Positions 8,257 through 17,453 are shown, counted from the stretch's first letter. The stretch is 64,000 nt of DNA from Paenibacillus xerothermodurans (GCF_002220865.2 NZ_NHRJ02000004.1:1-64000); one strand, 5' to 3'. The notes: a model not told the origin generated them from the sequence alone. Numbers and translations are program-made.

Positions 8257-8822
8257 GACACCTCCGATTGTATGAGAATAATTTTATCATATTTACCGTG
8301 GACATACAATGAATGCACCAAATGCAGTTTTTAAGATACATGTAATTTTGGGTGCCCCCCTGGCATTAGCCGGAACCACCATGAAAACTCCTAAACAATG
8401 CCTAATCGATCACAAAACTCCGGATCCAAAGCTTTTAAGTTTGTGGCAGCTATCGCAACGGCCTTTGTGGCTGCCGCAGCTGGCATCCATATCGACCAGC
8501 TGCCTTTAATTCATCCAACCGTTTCAACTTGGCGATGTAAATTGCCCAAGCAGTTTCCCATTCCTCTAATTCTTTTCGTTTCAACTCTGCGCCAGGATCA
8601 TGTTCCAAGAGTGACAAATTACCATCAATCTATAAACGATCCTGCTCGTTGTAAGTGGGCTATATCTACAGTAGCCAATGGCCATCTTTACTTTCACTTG
8701 CTTGAAATCTCCATGTGGGGCATTTAAATGCGCTGCTCCATAATGACCGATTCAGGCAAATCATAATGGAACCATAAATCCAAAAACAACACATCAACAT
8801 CTAACCGTTATAGAAATATTTA
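8257..8822. other. Stretch with decayed coding remnants, no intact gene
   Basis: On the minus strand several short frames look like protein pieces: DVDVLFLDLWFHYDLPESVI (about 8735-8810), APHGDFKQVKVKMAIGYC (about 8670-8725) and LEHDPGAELKRKELEEWETA followed by WAIYIAKLKRLNELKAAG (about 8480-8620). They lie in different frames with stops between, as in an old gene that has picked up many lesions. The plus-strand frames here lack ribosome sites and are taken as shadows. Confidence 0.35.
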
Positions 8823-9017
8823 CTATCGTTCAAGGGATTGACTCCGAACCGGTTGAATAAGCGCAGAAGCATGTTCTAACATGTTGTTTTTAATATGCAT
8901 CGGCAAATGAGGCACTTTCTCTAAGCGGATATTATGTATGGTCTTTTGCCCTTGAAGTTGGACTTTGACGCTTTCCACACCATTATCGGTTACAATCTGG
9001 TGTTTTTTAACATTCAT
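8823..9017 (-). CDS. Small hypothetical protein, paralogue of 5426-5611
   Basis: 64 residues, MNVKKHQIVTDNGVESVKVQ followed by a beta-like segment and the shared tail KVPHLPMHIKNNMLEHASAL. The matching tail in the ORF at 5426-5611 supports real coding. A weak ribosome site (none of AGGAGG quality) leaves the start unsure. It could be a stand-alone small protein or the 3' end of a larger broken gene. Function unknown. Confidence 0.45.
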   Translation of the reverse strand: MNVKKHQIVTDNGVESVKVQLQGQKTIHNIRLEKVPHLPMHIKNNMLEHASALIQPVRSQSLER

Positions 9018-9368
9018 ATTGTTGAAACAGCGTTGATGTCATCTAACACTTACATTGTTCCTGCGGCCTGAAGCAATAGCATCATCTAATGTCACAAATA
9101 CCTCGGACTCTGGCTTGGAAGACACGCTTCTGCCGTTCTCACATTCATTTGTATGAAAGACCTTGGAATGAGGCAGTGCGTAAAACAACTGCCCAAGCGT
9201 GACGAGTCCGGTAGCTATTTCTCGGGCGAACTCTGCCTCCTTCTACTGCAGCTCTAACTAAAAACATATTGGTTCATTTGCATTGTTAAATTTAATTGAT
9301 AACATTTACGATTCACTTTAAATGTTCAGTTTTACTGAATCATTTTATTGAAACTTTTGTGATGACGA
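9018..9368 (-). other. Open but start-less frame and AT-rich spacer
   Basis: The minus strand is open from 9242 to 9039 (67 codons, no ATG): EAEFAREIATGLVTLGQLFY ... KPESEVFVTLDDAIASGRRN. The composition is protein-like, so this may be the surviving end of a gene upstream of the small ORF at 8823. From 9250 to 9368 the DNA is AT-rich with no feature seen. Confidence 0.3.
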
Positions 9369-9398
9369 AAAAGGGCCGGGGATGCTTTCCCTCGGCCC
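9369..9398 (-). terminator. Rho-independent terminator (leftward)
   Basis: GGGCCGAGGGAAAGCATCCC then CGGCCC on the minus strand, followed by TTTTTCGTC. It would end transcripts of the small minus-strand frames at 9487-9886. Confidence 0.8.
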
Positions 9399-9486
9399 TC
9401 ACTTGTGCGGTGCTTCCGCTACACAATTATATTAACTTAATGTGGTAACATTTGTCAATAAAGTAGTCTGAGTATATCTACAGGTG

Positions 9487-9579
9487 CTATATGCTAACCA
9501 CTGCAATGTATTTAGGGGTAGTACCGGCGAAGCTGCCACCACCCGCAAAGTAGATGTAAACTAGTGCTAATTCTGACAT
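9487..9579 (-). CDS. Possible 30-residue glycine-rich peptide in duplicated block
   Basis: ATG 9579 opens a 30-codon frame beginning MSELALVYIYFAGGGSFAGT. The same frame is recognisable in the inverted copy at 5755-5815 (ELTLVYI-stop-FAGGVSLAGTT), where a TAA replaces a Tyr codon. Conservation of the frame in the diverged copies hints at coding, and a terminator lies 90 bases downstream. There is no good ribosome binding site, so this could be part of a longer, decayed protein. Confidence 0.25.
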   Translation of the reverse strand: MSELALVYIYFAGGGSFAGTTPKYIAVVSI

Positions 9580-9690
9580 ACATATAGCCGATCACGTTCT
9601 TTGAAGGTGTGTGTTTCTCATCGAAAATGGCGTGAGCGTATTTACGACATCACGCAAATGCTGCCTACAACTAGTTCACTCACCTGCTGT
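9510..9690 (-). repeat. Diverged inverted duplicate, copy 2 (partner 5640-5815)
   Basis: See copy 1: the minus strand here matches 5655-5815 in order, including HLRDVVNTLTPFSMRNTHLQ then a stop, CGTGATCGGCTATATGTAT, and the CGGGTGGTG...GGTACTACCCC end. Differences are mostly single bases, implying an old duplication. Confidence 0.65.
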
Positions 9691-9886
9691 CTTCTTTTTC
9701 CTGTTCCAAAACTCCCAGGAGCAAAGGAACCTTGTTTCTTTTTGCTTGTTTCTCTTTCCTCGCTTTCTTCTTGAAGTAATTAATTCGGATTTGCTGTAAC
9801 TTGATGGCAATAATCTCGATCATAACGTTCAGAGAAGTACGTTCGTTTTGGACGAAAGATTCTTTTATGATGGCACCATCTTGCAC
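9680..9886 (-). CDS. Hypothetical lysine-rich 68-residue protein
   Basis: GTG start; product rich in Lys/Arg/Glu (FKKKARKEKQAKRNKV), predicted helical, with VMIEIIAIKLQQIRINYF before it. No membrane segment, no motif recognised. It overlaps the end of the duplicated block, and there is a leftward terminator 280 bases on. The composition suggests a small nucleic-acid-associated or coiled-coil protein, but this is a guess. Confidence 0.35.
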   Translation of the reverse strand: MQDGAIIKESFVQNERTSLNVMIEIIAIKLQQIRINYFKKKARKEKQAKRNKVPLLLGVLEQEKEDSR

Positions 9887-9906
9887 CCACCCAGCCGGTG
9901 ATGATT

Positions 9907-10381
9907 TAAATCCATTCTTTCAAAGCAAATCTGCTTTTGCTGCATAAAAGAGCTGGCACATCCAGAGTAGGGTGGGCAGCAATATCACTGTTAGCGTTCG
10001 CAATCGCAGGAGAATTTTTAACCTTTGCCTGCTTAGTCTTGGTGGGCTTCGGATTATTGCGTTATAACCAGTACAGGTCATAACGAAGTTGCGGCTCAAT
10101 CACGATGGGACCATGATCTTTTTACCAAATGCTTGAACTTATTGTGATCTCTTGAAAACACGCCGAGAATAAAATCTATTCTATCCTTTTCGAAATGTAT
10201 CGGTTTTTCTTGTGTGCACATTACTTGAGTAAATAACATACCTTGACTGCGCAATATCTTTCAATGATTTACAGCGAAACAATCGAATTGCGACCATTTT
10301 TTTCGGACATTCCTTGCCACAATCTCCACCTCAATGAGCAAGACGCACGTCTGCCAGTAGATGAATTAGTTTTTCACTCAT
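9907..10381 (-). pseudogene. Degenerate hypothetical gene with several lesions
   Basis: Minus-strand pieces in changing frames line up as one protein: MSEKLIHLLADVRLAH-stop, GGDCGKECPKKMVAIRLFRC then KSLKDIAQS, [shift] GMLFTQVMCTQEKPIHFEKD and RIDFILGVFSRDHNKFKHLV, [shift at an A run near 10125] KDHGPIVIEPQLRYDLYWL-stop, and a tail ending SKSRFALKEWI. At least two frameshifts and two stops are needed. The Cys pattern CGKEC..C suggests a metal-binding N-terminus. No known family recognised. Confidence 0.45.
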
Positions 10382-10497
10382 GTTGTCAAATGACCGCACA
10401 CGCTTTTTCGTAATTAATCTGCCCGGACTTACTCACTCAAATACCTCTAAACCGCCCAACAATCAGGCCACGGTCATACTTCAAATTTGTTTGCTAA

Positions 10498-10674
10498 TTA
10501 TTTCCATCTTAGAAATTTAAAAATCCAGTTGATAACAATAGGCACAGCCAAAACACCAGTAACAAACAACTTGTTCTCCAACCCTTTAATTGTGCCAGAG
10601 AACAACGCCATGGTAATCATTCCATAAATCGCGAATCTAGTAAGCAAACCAAGCACCGCAGCGTCCGGCGTTTC
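10498..10674 (-). pseudogene. C-terminal piece of a small membrane protein
   Basis: After a TGA, the minus strand reads about 59 residues with two membrane helices (VLGLLTRFAIYGMITMALFS and NKLFVTGVLAVPIVINWIFK) and a basic end. No start codon with a ribosome site is present and the sequence runs straight into the truncated TauE gene on the other strand, so this looks like the 3' part of a small two-helix membrane protein cut at a recombination junction near 10650. Confidence 0.4.
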
Positions 10675-11340
10675 TCACCTGTGGTTTAAAAACGTGGACC
10701 GCCGCATTCTGCTCAGATTAATTATCCCTGGCTCCATTAGTGCGTTTTGCGGTGCTGCATTTTTGAGCAATTTGCCCGGGGATGCAATCAAGCCCTTCGT
10801 GTCCCTGTTCTTGCTGCTGTTGGGCGTGTATATCACGGCGCGCCCGCGGTGTCAACCGCTTTTCTCACTCCTCTCGGTCTCGTCGGCGGCTTTTTCGATG
10901 CCGTTGGCGGAGGGGGCTGGGGGCCCATCGCCACGCCGGTGCTTTTATCCAAGAAGGGGATGGCTCCACGTACAGTGATTGGGACGGTGGACACAAGTGA
11001 ATTCGCGATCGCGGTTTCCGCTTCATTGGGTTTCTTGTTATTTCTAGGTTGGGAGCAGTTCAATTGGTATTGGGTAGGAGCTTTCATGATAGGTGGGGTC
11101 GCCGCCGCGCCAATCGCAGCATGGCTTGTTAGAATCATTCCGGCTTATTTGCTCGGCGTGTTGGTTGGAGGGTTCATCATTCTCACGAATGCAAGAACCT
11201 TATTGTCCACGGGAAATGTGATACCGGAAGCATGGATTTTGTGTATCTACATTGTGCTTATTGGTCTATGGGTCAGCGCCATCGTATTTCAAGTGAGAAA
11301 TAGAAGCAAGTTCCAAGGTGCCGGGGAGCACCCGGTCTAG
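10652..11340 (+). pseudogene. TauE/SafE-family sulfite/organosulfonate exporter, truncated and frameshifted
   Basis: The sequence begins abruptly at TAASGVSHLWFKNVDRRIL, an internal motif of TauE/SafE permeases (normally about residue 45), and follows LRLIIPGSISAFCGAAFLSN to LLLLGVYI. The frame then shifts between about 10830 and 10850 and resumes as STAFLTPLGLVGGFFDAVGG then GGWGPIATPVLLSKKG, the second conserved half, and ends at 11340 after further membrane helices. The first helix and start are missing. It belongs to the family that exports sulfite, sulfonates or sulfoacetate. Non-functional as read. Confidence 0.8.
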
Positions 11341-11494
11341 TCTGGTTTGAAGAGCCGGATCCTTGCATGCAGAGCTGGGCCGCAGACGCCACGCCAGTGA
11401 TCAAACCAGTCGGAGACGTGCGTTCAGGAAGCCCCTGCTGTGCACGCGCCGGCGTGATTATAACATAGCTGGCGGAAAGTCTGGGCTGCGCAAT

Positions 11495-11851
11495 TCACAA
11501 AACAGTCATGCCCACGAAAGCAGACCATAGCCCCAACAGCACGGAACTGACCACGTACAGCGCGGCTTTTGCCATTTCCCCCTGTTGTACCAGCTGGATA
11601 GTTTCGTAACCAAAAGTGGAAAAAGTGGTGTATGCGCCACAAAAGCCTGTTCCCATAACCATCCAGACCAAGTCGGAAATTTGCTCATTGGCGTGCATCG
11701 AGAGCAAAAGTCCCAGGGCGAATGAGCCGGTGGCATTAATCACCCACGTTCCCCATGGAAACTGAGATTTCATCTTGGAGTTCACCCATCGGCCAAGGTA
11801 AAACCGACAGAGGGTTCCCACCGCGCCGCCAAAACCGATCAGCCAGATCAT
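11495..11851 (-). CDS. crcB: Fluoride ion channel subunit CrcB/Fluc
   Basis: 118 residues, four membrane helices. GGAVGTLCRFYLG, the pore-lining N of GTWVINATGSFALG, and GFCGAYTTFSTF (phenylalanine box and the Na+ site region) are all in place. Fluc channels let fluoride leak out of the cytoplasm as dual-topology dimers. The start overlaps the stop of the upstream crcB by four bases (ATGA), so the two form a translationally coupled pair, as in Gram-positives where the subunits heterodimerise. They lie directly downstream of arsC on the same strand. Confidence 0.93.
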   Translation of the reverse strand: MIWLIGFGGAVGTLCRFYLGRWVNSKMKSQFPWGTWVINATGSFALGLLLSMHANEQISDLVWMVMGTGFCGAYTTFSTFGYETIQLVQQGEMAKAALYVVSSVLLGLWSAFVGMTVL

Positions 11852-12234
11852 CTCGTGACCTCTTTCTTTTTCACTTTTGCCAAACAGACACCGGCGTAAG
11901 CCAGCAGCAGCCCTCCCAGTGCACTGAGCAGCACGTACAAAGCGGCAATAGCAAGGCGCCCGTCTTGAATTAGCTCAACCGTTTGAACTGAAAATGCTGA
12001 AAATGTGGTGAACGCACCAATGGTGCCGACGCCAAAGCCAAGTCGCACCTCGGGGCGAAGCGTCCAGCGCACTTCCGCAGCGGTGAAAAACCACCCTACC
12101 ACCAAGCAGCCAACAAGGTTCACCGCTAAGACGCCAACTGGGAATCCGTTGGTTAACGTAGGCATGCTCTCGCCTAATCCATACCGCAGCAGTGTGCCGA
12201 TAAATCCTCCGACCGCAAGCGCAAAGACAGTCAT
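11848..12234 (-). CDS. crcB: Fluoride ion channel subunit CrcB/Fluc (paired)
   Basis: 128 residues with four helices: GGFIGTLLRYGLGE, GVLAVNLVGCLVVGWFF, GTIGAFTTFSAFSVQTVEL and a C-terminal helix followed by a basic tail KVKKKEVTR. This is the second half of the two-gene fluoride channel. It starts 39 bases after arsC, so it is probably read from the ars promoter; no fluoride-riboswitch-like sequence fits in that gap. Arsenate and fluoride resistance thus seem to be expressed together here. Confidence 0.92.
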   Translation of the reverse strand: MTVFALAVGGFIGTLLRYGLGESMPTLTNGFPVGVLAVNLVGCLVVGWFFTAAEVRWTLRPEVRLGFGVGTIGAFTTFSAFSVQTVELIQDGRLAIAALYVLLSALGGLLLAYAGVCLAKVKKKEVTR

Positions 12235-12273
12235 CTACAGCTTCCTCGCATTCTTTTGATCATCGAATCCGTC

Positions 12274-12696
12274 TCATTTACCTTCCCTGATGAACTGCTC
12301 GATCCGGCCCTTAATGGAGTCGCGGACGGTGCGGAACTGGCCCATGATTTCCTCTTCCGTACCGGTTGCTTTTGCCGGATCATCGAATCCCCAATGCCAT
12401 TTGGTCACGTTCTTGCTGGAGATCACCGGGCAATGCTCGTCCGCGTGGCCGCACAGGGTAATGACGTAATCGGCACGATTCAAAATGTCCGGATCTATCA
12501 CATCGGAGGTGTTTTTACTGATGTCTACGCCAGTCTCATTCATCACTTGCACCGCACGCGGATTCAAACCATGCGCCTCAAGCCCAGCGCTTCTGACTTC
12601 GTATTTATCACTGCCCAAAGCTTTTAAAAACCCATCCGCAATTTGGCTTCTGCAAGAATTTCCGGTGCGAAAGTAAACTAACGGTTTTTTCTGCAT
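12274..12696 (-). CDS. arsC: Thioredoxin-coupled arsenate reductase family protein, catalytic Cys replaced
   Basis: 140 residues from ATG 12696 behind AAGGAG; same fold as low-molecular-weight phosphatases. Family members read [11 protein letters not shown] at the N-terminus; here it is [11 protein letters not shown], so the nucleophilic Cys (Cys10 in S. aureus ArsC) is Arg (CGC at 12667-12669; TGC would give Cys). The two resolving cysteines are present in [11 protein letters not shown], as is the loop Arg. Family knowledge says that the first Cys attacks arsenate, so the product should be inactive. Otherwise the gene is intact and in operon with arsB and crcB. Could be a single sequence error. 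Confidence 0.88.
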   Translation of the reverse strand: MQKKPLVYFRTGNSCRSQIADGFLKALGSDKYEVRSAGLEAHGLNPRAVQVMNETGVDISKNTSDVIDPDILNRADYVITLCGHADEHCPVISSKNVTKWHWGFDDPAKATGTEEEIMGQFRTVRDSIKGRIEQFIREGK

Positions 12697-12812
12697 GATC
12701 AAAATCTCCTTTGTAGTTCGTGTAGGTGAGTACGTGTTCTTGCCTTCGACAGCAGCAAAACAGAATGCGTTGACATCGACACCACCTCAACACCCATCCT
12801 GCCCAGTGTGAA

Positions 12813-14228
12813 TCAGCTATGCCGTTGCTGCCCTGGTTGATTCTGCTTACTGCCCAGCCGCGTTTTTATGATCACCGCTACCGCAACGAGCACCATCACG
12901 ACAACTGCAATCATGAACCAAACATTTGCATTCACGGTGTGGATCAGCGCTAGCCACAGGTAAAGGCCGACAAGTGTAATAAACAAGGTTGGAATCGTTA
13001 AAATAATGCCGACTTTAAAATAATAGCCCCAGCTGATTTTCATATTTTTCGTTGCCAACACATGGAGCCAGAGCAAGGTGGCAAGCGAGCCTATCGGCGT
13101 GATTTTCGGCCCCAAGTCTGCGCCGATCACATTGGCATAGATCAGCGCCTCGCGGATCATGCCCTGCGTCTGTGTTCCGTTGATCGCGATCGCGTCGATG
13201 AGCACGGTCGGCATGTTATTCATAATCGACGACAGGATGGCAGAGATATAGCCCATACCGACTGTCGCGGCAAACAGACCATTGTCCGCTACCGCTTGAA
13301 TAACGCTGCCCAGCACATCCGTGAGTCCTGCATTTCGCAGCCCGTATATGACCACATACATCCCTATAGAGAAAACTACAACCGCCCACGGAGCGTCCTT
13401 GACGAGCTTCCATGTATGAATCGCCGGGCTTCTTCTCGCGGCCAAAAGAAAGACGATCGCGGCGACGCCTGCAATGATGGATACGGGCATCGCGGCAAAT
13501 TCACTGCCAAAATAAGCGACAAGCAAAGCCGCTAAGATCACCCAAGATAACCGAAACAGCCTTATATCTTTGATGGCGTCCTTCGGCTTTTTTAGCTGCG
13601 TAAGATGATAGCTGTCCGGGATGCTTTTCCTAAAATACAGATAGAGCACAATGAGGCTCGCAATAATGGAAAAGAAATTCGGCACGATCATGCGGCTGGC
13701 GTACTCGGCAAAGCCGATGTTGAAGTAGTCCGCGGACACGATGTTCACTAAGTTGCTGACGACAAGCGGCAGAGACGCCGTATCCGCAATAAACCCGCTG
13801 GCCATAATGAACGGCAGAATCATCTTTTCGTCAAACTTGAGTGCCCGAACCATCGCAAGCACAATCGGCGTAATGATCAGAGCCGCACCATCGTTGGCAA
13901 ACAGGGCGGCGACCGCCGAGCCAAGCAGAATGATAAACAAAAACATGAGCAGGCCGTTGCCGCGTGCGAGCCGCGCCATATGCAATGCCGCCCATTCGAA
14001 AAATCCAATCTCGTCGAGCACCAAGGAAATTAAAATCACGGCCACAAAGGCCAAGGTGGCATTCCACACGATGCTGGTAACGGTGACTACATCCTCGAAG
14101 CTGACCACACCGAACATTAAAGCAAGTGCCGCCCCGGCACTCGCCGACCAGCCGATATTTAACCCCTTTGGCTGCCAGATGACGAACGTCAGAGTGACTA
14201 CAAAAATGATAAATGCAATTATCGCCAT
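12813..14228 (-). CDS. arsB: Arsenite efflux permease ArsB
   Basis: 471 residues from ATG 14228, chosen because TTGGAGGATCAT precedes it and an upstream GTG lies inside arsR. About 11-12 hydrophobic segments; [17 protein letters not shown] and [13 protein letters not shown] are hallmark ArsB motifs of the IT superfamily. It exports arsenite/antimonite using the proton gradient. The gene begins just before the arsR stop, so arsR-arsB are coupled; arsC follows after 116 bases. A short polar tail follows the last helix. Confidence 0.95.
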   Translation of the reverse strand: MAIIAFIIFVVTLTFVIWQPKGLNIGWSASAGAALALMFGVVSFEDVVTVTSIVWNATLAFVAVILISLVLDEIGFFEWAALHMARLARGNGLLMFLFIILLGSAVAALFANDGAALIITPIVLAMVRALKFDEKMILPFIMASGFIADTASLPLVVSNLVNIVSADYFNIGFAEYASRMIVPNFFSIIASLIVLYLYFRKSIPDSYHLTQLKKPKDAIKDIRLFRLSWVILAALLVAYFGSEFAAMPVSIIAGVAAIVFLLAARRSPAIHTWKLVKDAPWAVVVFSIGMYVVIYGLRNAGLTDVLGSVIQAVADNGLFAATVGMGYISAILSSIMNNMPTVLIDAIAINGTQTQGMIREALIYANVIGADLGPKITPIGSLATLLWLHVLATKNMKISWGYYFKVGIILTIPTLFITLVGLYLWLALIHTVNANVWFMIAVVVMVLVAVAVIIKTRLGSKQNQPGQQRHS

Positions 14229-14241
14229 ATGATCCTCCAAA

Positions 14242-14577
14242 TTAATCACAGCATTGTTTTTCAGACTTGAGGCGTTCTGCGAATGATGGAAGACTAGCTA
14301 TCAAGTCCCGTACATACGGTTTATCCTCCACCTTCAAAGAATAGTAAATCCATTGCCCTTTTCGGGTTTCACCGACCAATCCCCCATCCCTCAACTTTCG
14401 CAAATGCTGGCTCACATTGGGCTGGGACGTTGCTAACAAAGCGACAATATCGCATACGCACAGTTCCTGTTCCTTCAACAGCGCGACAATCGTGAGACGT
14501 GTTTTATCACCGAGCAGCTTCAGCGTTTCCGACATCTCTTGGATCTGCTCCATCGCTTGGTTCACCACAGCGGCCAT
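14242..14577 (-). CDS. arsR: Arsenical resistance operon repressor ArsR
   Basis: 111 residues: winged helix-turn-helix with [20 protein letters not shown] then [21 protein letters not shown] and a C-terminal CC pair. ELCVCD is the arsenite-binding motif of the ArsR/SmtB family in which As(III) binding releases DNA. It is the first gene of arsR-arsB-arsC-crcB-crcB and diverges from cadC. Start ATG has the site AATGGAGGAATCAC upstream. Confidence 0.93.
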   Translation of the reverse strand: MAAVVNQAMEQIQEMSETLKLLGDKTRLTIVALLKEQELCVCDIVALLATSQPNVSQHLRKLRDGGLVGETRKGQWIYYSLKVEDKPYVRDLIASLPSFAERLKSEKQCCD

Positions 14578-14689
14578 CTATGTGATTCCTCCATTCGTTC
14601 AAAATTTAAATTAACAAAAGCTAATATATAACAACACACTTATATAATCAAGCAATTATACATAGCTCGTGTAAAAAACACATACAAAC

Positions 14690-14753
14690 GTCTATTTGAA
14701 TAATATAGCAGGAAATGTTATGCTGATAACAATCAAATGAATATTTGAATATT
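14690..14753 (+). promoter_or_regulatory. cadC promoter and CadC operator region
   Basis: -35 TTGAAT at 14696-14701 and -10 TATGCT at 14719-14724, spacing 17. TATTTGAATAAT at the -35 and ATGAATATTTGAATAT at 14738-14753 carry the ATTCAAATA/TATTTGAAT half sites known from CadC operators, so CadC probably represses its own promoter until Cd, Pb or Zn binds. Confidence 0.7.
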
Positions 14754-14766
14754 GGAGGTGCGGTGC

Positions 14767-15138
14767 ATGGTTGAAAAGGATACCTGCGAAATATATTGTT
14801 ACGACGAACCGAAGGTAAGACGCATACAAGAATCACTGCAGCTCGAGAACATCCAAGCAATGACACAGATGATAAAAGCTCTGGCTGATGAAACACGCAT
14901 GAAAATCGCCTATGCGCTCTGTCAGGACGACGAATTGTGCGTTTGCGACGTGGCTAACATAATCGGCTCCTCCCAGGCAACAGCCTCTCATCACCTAAGA
15001 GCTTTGAAAGGCTTGGGCCTGGCTAGATACCGCAAGGAGGGCAAGCTTGCATTCTATTCGTTAGATGACGACCATGTTAGGCAGCTGGTGCAAATGGTGT
15101 CGTCTCACAGCAAGGAGCTGAGCGTAAATGGAAAATAA
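14767..15138 (+). CDS. cadC: CadC metal-sensing repressor
   Basis: 123 residues from ATG 14767 (GGAGGTGCGGTGC upstream). The N-terminus [11 protein letters not shown] supplies two Cys of the Cd/Pb site and ELCVCD the other two, as in CadC of pI258; the winged helix reads [21 protein letters not shown]-terminal H and D/E residues of the zinc site (DDHVRQL...H) are present. It overlaps cadA by 11 bases, so both are translated from one mRNA. Confidence 0.95.
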   Translation: MVEKDTCEIYCYDEPKVRRIQESLQLENIQAMTQMIKALADETRMKIAYALCQDDELCVCDVANIIGSSQATASHHLRALKGLGLARYRKEGKLAFYSLDDDHVRQLVQMVSSHSKELSVNGK

Positions 15139-17281
15139 TGCAGCGGCGCACAAACAGGTTTACCGGGTACAAGGGTTCTCATGCACCAATTGTGCCGCTC
15201 GCTTTGAAAAAAACGTCAAGGGTCTGCCAGGCGTACTGGACGCCCAAGTGAATTTTGGAGCTGCGAAAGTGACCGTTTTCGGGGAAACGACGGTCGCGGC
15301 GCTCGAAGAAGCCGGTGCGTTCGAAAACCTGACGATCACCCCCGAGCGCGAACGAATCGCGAGTATCAAATCACCATTTTGGAAGCAGCACGCAAAGGTG
15401 ATCGTGTCCGCCCTGCTCCTGGTTGTTGGCTATTGTCTTGATTACAGCCTGTTGTATGCTCTTGCCATTATCATTGGCGGCTATGAGTTATTCATAAAGG
15501 GACTAAAACAGCTCCTTCGACTGCAATTTGACATGAACGTATTAATGACGATTGCCATAATTGGCGCCGCTACCATTGGCGAATGGGGCGAGGGTGCCAC
15601 GGTCGTGATTCTGTTTGCAATCAGCGAAGCGCTTGAGCGCTATTCCATGGACAAGGCGCGGCAATCCATCCGGTCACTCATGGACATCGCGCCGAATGAA
15701 GCTCTTATCCGGCGCGGCAGCCGGCACATGGTAGTCAGTGTGGACGATATACAGATTGGCGACATCATGATTGTTAAGCCGGGTGAGAAGCTGGCAATGG
15801 ACGGCATGGTGATCAAAGGCATGTCCACGGTGAACCAAGCGGCCATCACCGGGGAATCGCTTCCGGTCGCCAAGACGGTGAACGATGAAGTGTTTGCCGG
15901 TACGCTGAATGGAGAAGGTGCACTGGAGGTTGAGGTGACCAAACGGGTGGAAGATACGACGATCTCCAAAATCATTCATCTCGTGGAAGAGGCACAAGCC
16001 GAGCGGGCACCGTCACAAGCTTTCGTAGACCGTTTCGCCAAGTACTACACTCCGGTCATTATTCTATTAGCAGCGGCCGTCGCAGTCCTCCCTCCGGTGG
16101 CGCTAGGCGGCGGCTGGGAGGACTGGGTATATCGCGGCTTGGCACTGCTGGTCGTGGGATGTCCGTGTGCTCTTGTGATCTCCACACCAATCTCCATTGT
16201 TACTGCGATTGGAAATGCGGCAAAGCACGGCGTTCTCATTAAGGGCGGCATCCACCTGGAACAAGCAGGACGACTGTCCGTGGTGGCTTTTGATAAAACG
16301 GGCACGTTAACCAAAGGTGCTCCAGCTGTGACTGACATCATTCCGTTCAGTGAAAGAACCCAGCAAAATCTGCTGCAAATCGCTGCCGTCATCGAAAGAG
16401 GATCTCAGCATCCGCTGGCTTCCGCGATTGTTCGTCGCGCTGAGTCCGAGCGCATTCCTCTCGATTTGGAGGTGGACGAATTCACGGCGGTGACAGGCAA
16501 AGGCGCCAAAGCCACGGTGGATGGTGACCGGTACTATATCGGTAATCCTAAGCTGTTTGACGAGCTCGATGTCAGCTTACCAGCAGATGTCAAACACCGG
16601 ATCGAAGGCCTGCAGAATCAGGGCAAAACGGTGATGGTTCTCGGCACAGATAGGACCGTGCTTGCGCTGATTGCGGCGGCAGATGAGGTGCGCCACTCCA
16701 CTCAGGAGATGATAGGGAAGCTCAATCAATTAGGCATTAAAAAAACGGTGATGTTGACCGGCGATAACCGTGCAACTGCCGACACGGTCGGCAAACAGCT
16801 TGGCGTCTCAGAGATCAAAGCCGACCTTCTTCCGCAAGATAAATTGGAGTATATCAAACAGCTGCGTAGACAGTATGGGAATGTTGCACTGGTGGGCGAT
16901 GGTGTAAATGATGCACCCGCACTAGCAGCATCCACGGTGGGAATTGCAATGGGCGGTGCCGGTTCCGATACGGCGTTGGAAACAGCGGACATCGCATTGA
17001 TGGCGGATGATCTGCGAAAGCTGCCGTACACCATCAGCCTAAGCCGCAGAACGCTGGCAATTATAAAGCAGAACATTACCTTCTCTCTTGCCATCAAGAC
17101 TGCTGCACTCATTTTAATCGTACCCGGTTGGCTCACACTGTGGCTCGCCATTTTTGCGGACATGGGCGCGACATTAATTGTGACGCTGAACAGCTTGAGG
17201 CTGCTAAAGCAAAAAGTCGGTCTGATTGCAGGCGACCAACCGGCGCGAGCGGGCACAGCGCCTAAAGGCGTGAATGGTTAA
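15128..17281 (+). CDS. cadA: Cadmium/zinc/lead-exporting P1B-type ATPase CadA
   Basis: 717 residues. N-terminal metal domain with FSCTNCA (about residues 18-24), actuator motif TGES, membrane metal site CPC in [10 protein letters not shown], phosphorylation site [11 protein letters not shown] motif in SQHPLASA, and [10 protein letters not shown] hinge. It pumps Cd2+, Zn2+ and Pb2+ out at the cost of ATP. Length and every motif are normal. Transcribed with cadC and followed by a strong bidirectional terminator. Confidence 0.97.
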   Translation: MENNAAAHKQVYRVQGFSCTNCAARFEKNVKGLPGVLDAQVNFGAAKVTVFGETTVAALEEAGAFENLTITPERERIASIKSPFWKQHAKVIVSALLLVVGYCLDYSLLYALAIIIGGYELFIKGLKQLLRLQFDMNVLMTIAIIGAATIGEWGEGATVVILFAISEALERYSMDKARQSIRSLMDIAPNEALIRRGSRHMVVSVDDIQIGDIMIVKPGEKLAMDGMVIKGMSTVNQAAITGESLPVAKTVNDEVFAGTLNGEGALEVEVTKRVEDTTISKIIHLVEEAQAERAPSQAFVDRFAKYYTPVIILLAAAVAVLPPVALGGGWEDWVYRGLALLVVGCPCALVISTPISIVTAIGNAAKHGVLIKGGIHLEQAGRLSVVAFDKTGTLTKGAPAVTDIIPFSERTQQNLLQIAAVIERGSQHPLASAIVRRAESERIPLDLEVDEFTAVTGKGAKATVDGDRYYIGNPKLFDELDVSLPADVKHRIEGLQNQGKTVMVLGTDRTVLALIAAADEVRHSTQEMIGKLNQLGIKKTVMLTGDNRATADTVGKQLGVSEIKADLLPQDKLEYIKQLRRQYGNVALVGDGVNDAPALAASTVGIAMGGAGSDTALETADIALMADDLRKLPYTISLSRRTLAIIKQNITFSLAIKTAALILIVPGWLTLWLAIFADMGATLIVTLNSLRLLKQKVGLIAGDQPARAGTAPKGVNG

Positions 17282-17407
17282 CCCATTGTCGAGGCTTGGT
17301 ACAAGAGCGGTTTGCTTTTATGATGTGGTAACCACGATATGCCCGGTAAGGCGAGTAAAACAGAGTTATATTTGTGATTTACGTCCGCGGCAAGGGGCGC
17401 AATACGT

Positions 17408-17452
17408 AAAAAGGAAGAAGTGAGGGCACCCGGCAGCCACGTCTTCCTTTTT
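17408..17452. terminator. Bidirectional terminator between cadA and lipoprotein gene
   Basis: AAAAAGGAAGA and TCTTCCTTTTT form an 11-bp stem around a GC-rich 23-base loop; T runs on both strands serve the two convergent genes. Confidence 0.8.
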
Positions 17453-17453
17453 A

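Noticed and set aside
8309-8727. Plus-strand frames of 66 and 109 codons
   Set aside because: No ribosome site, and the opposite strand shows better, though broken, protein-like segments.
11740-12270. Plus-strand frames across the crcB pair
   Set aside because: They are shadows of two certain fluoride channel genes.
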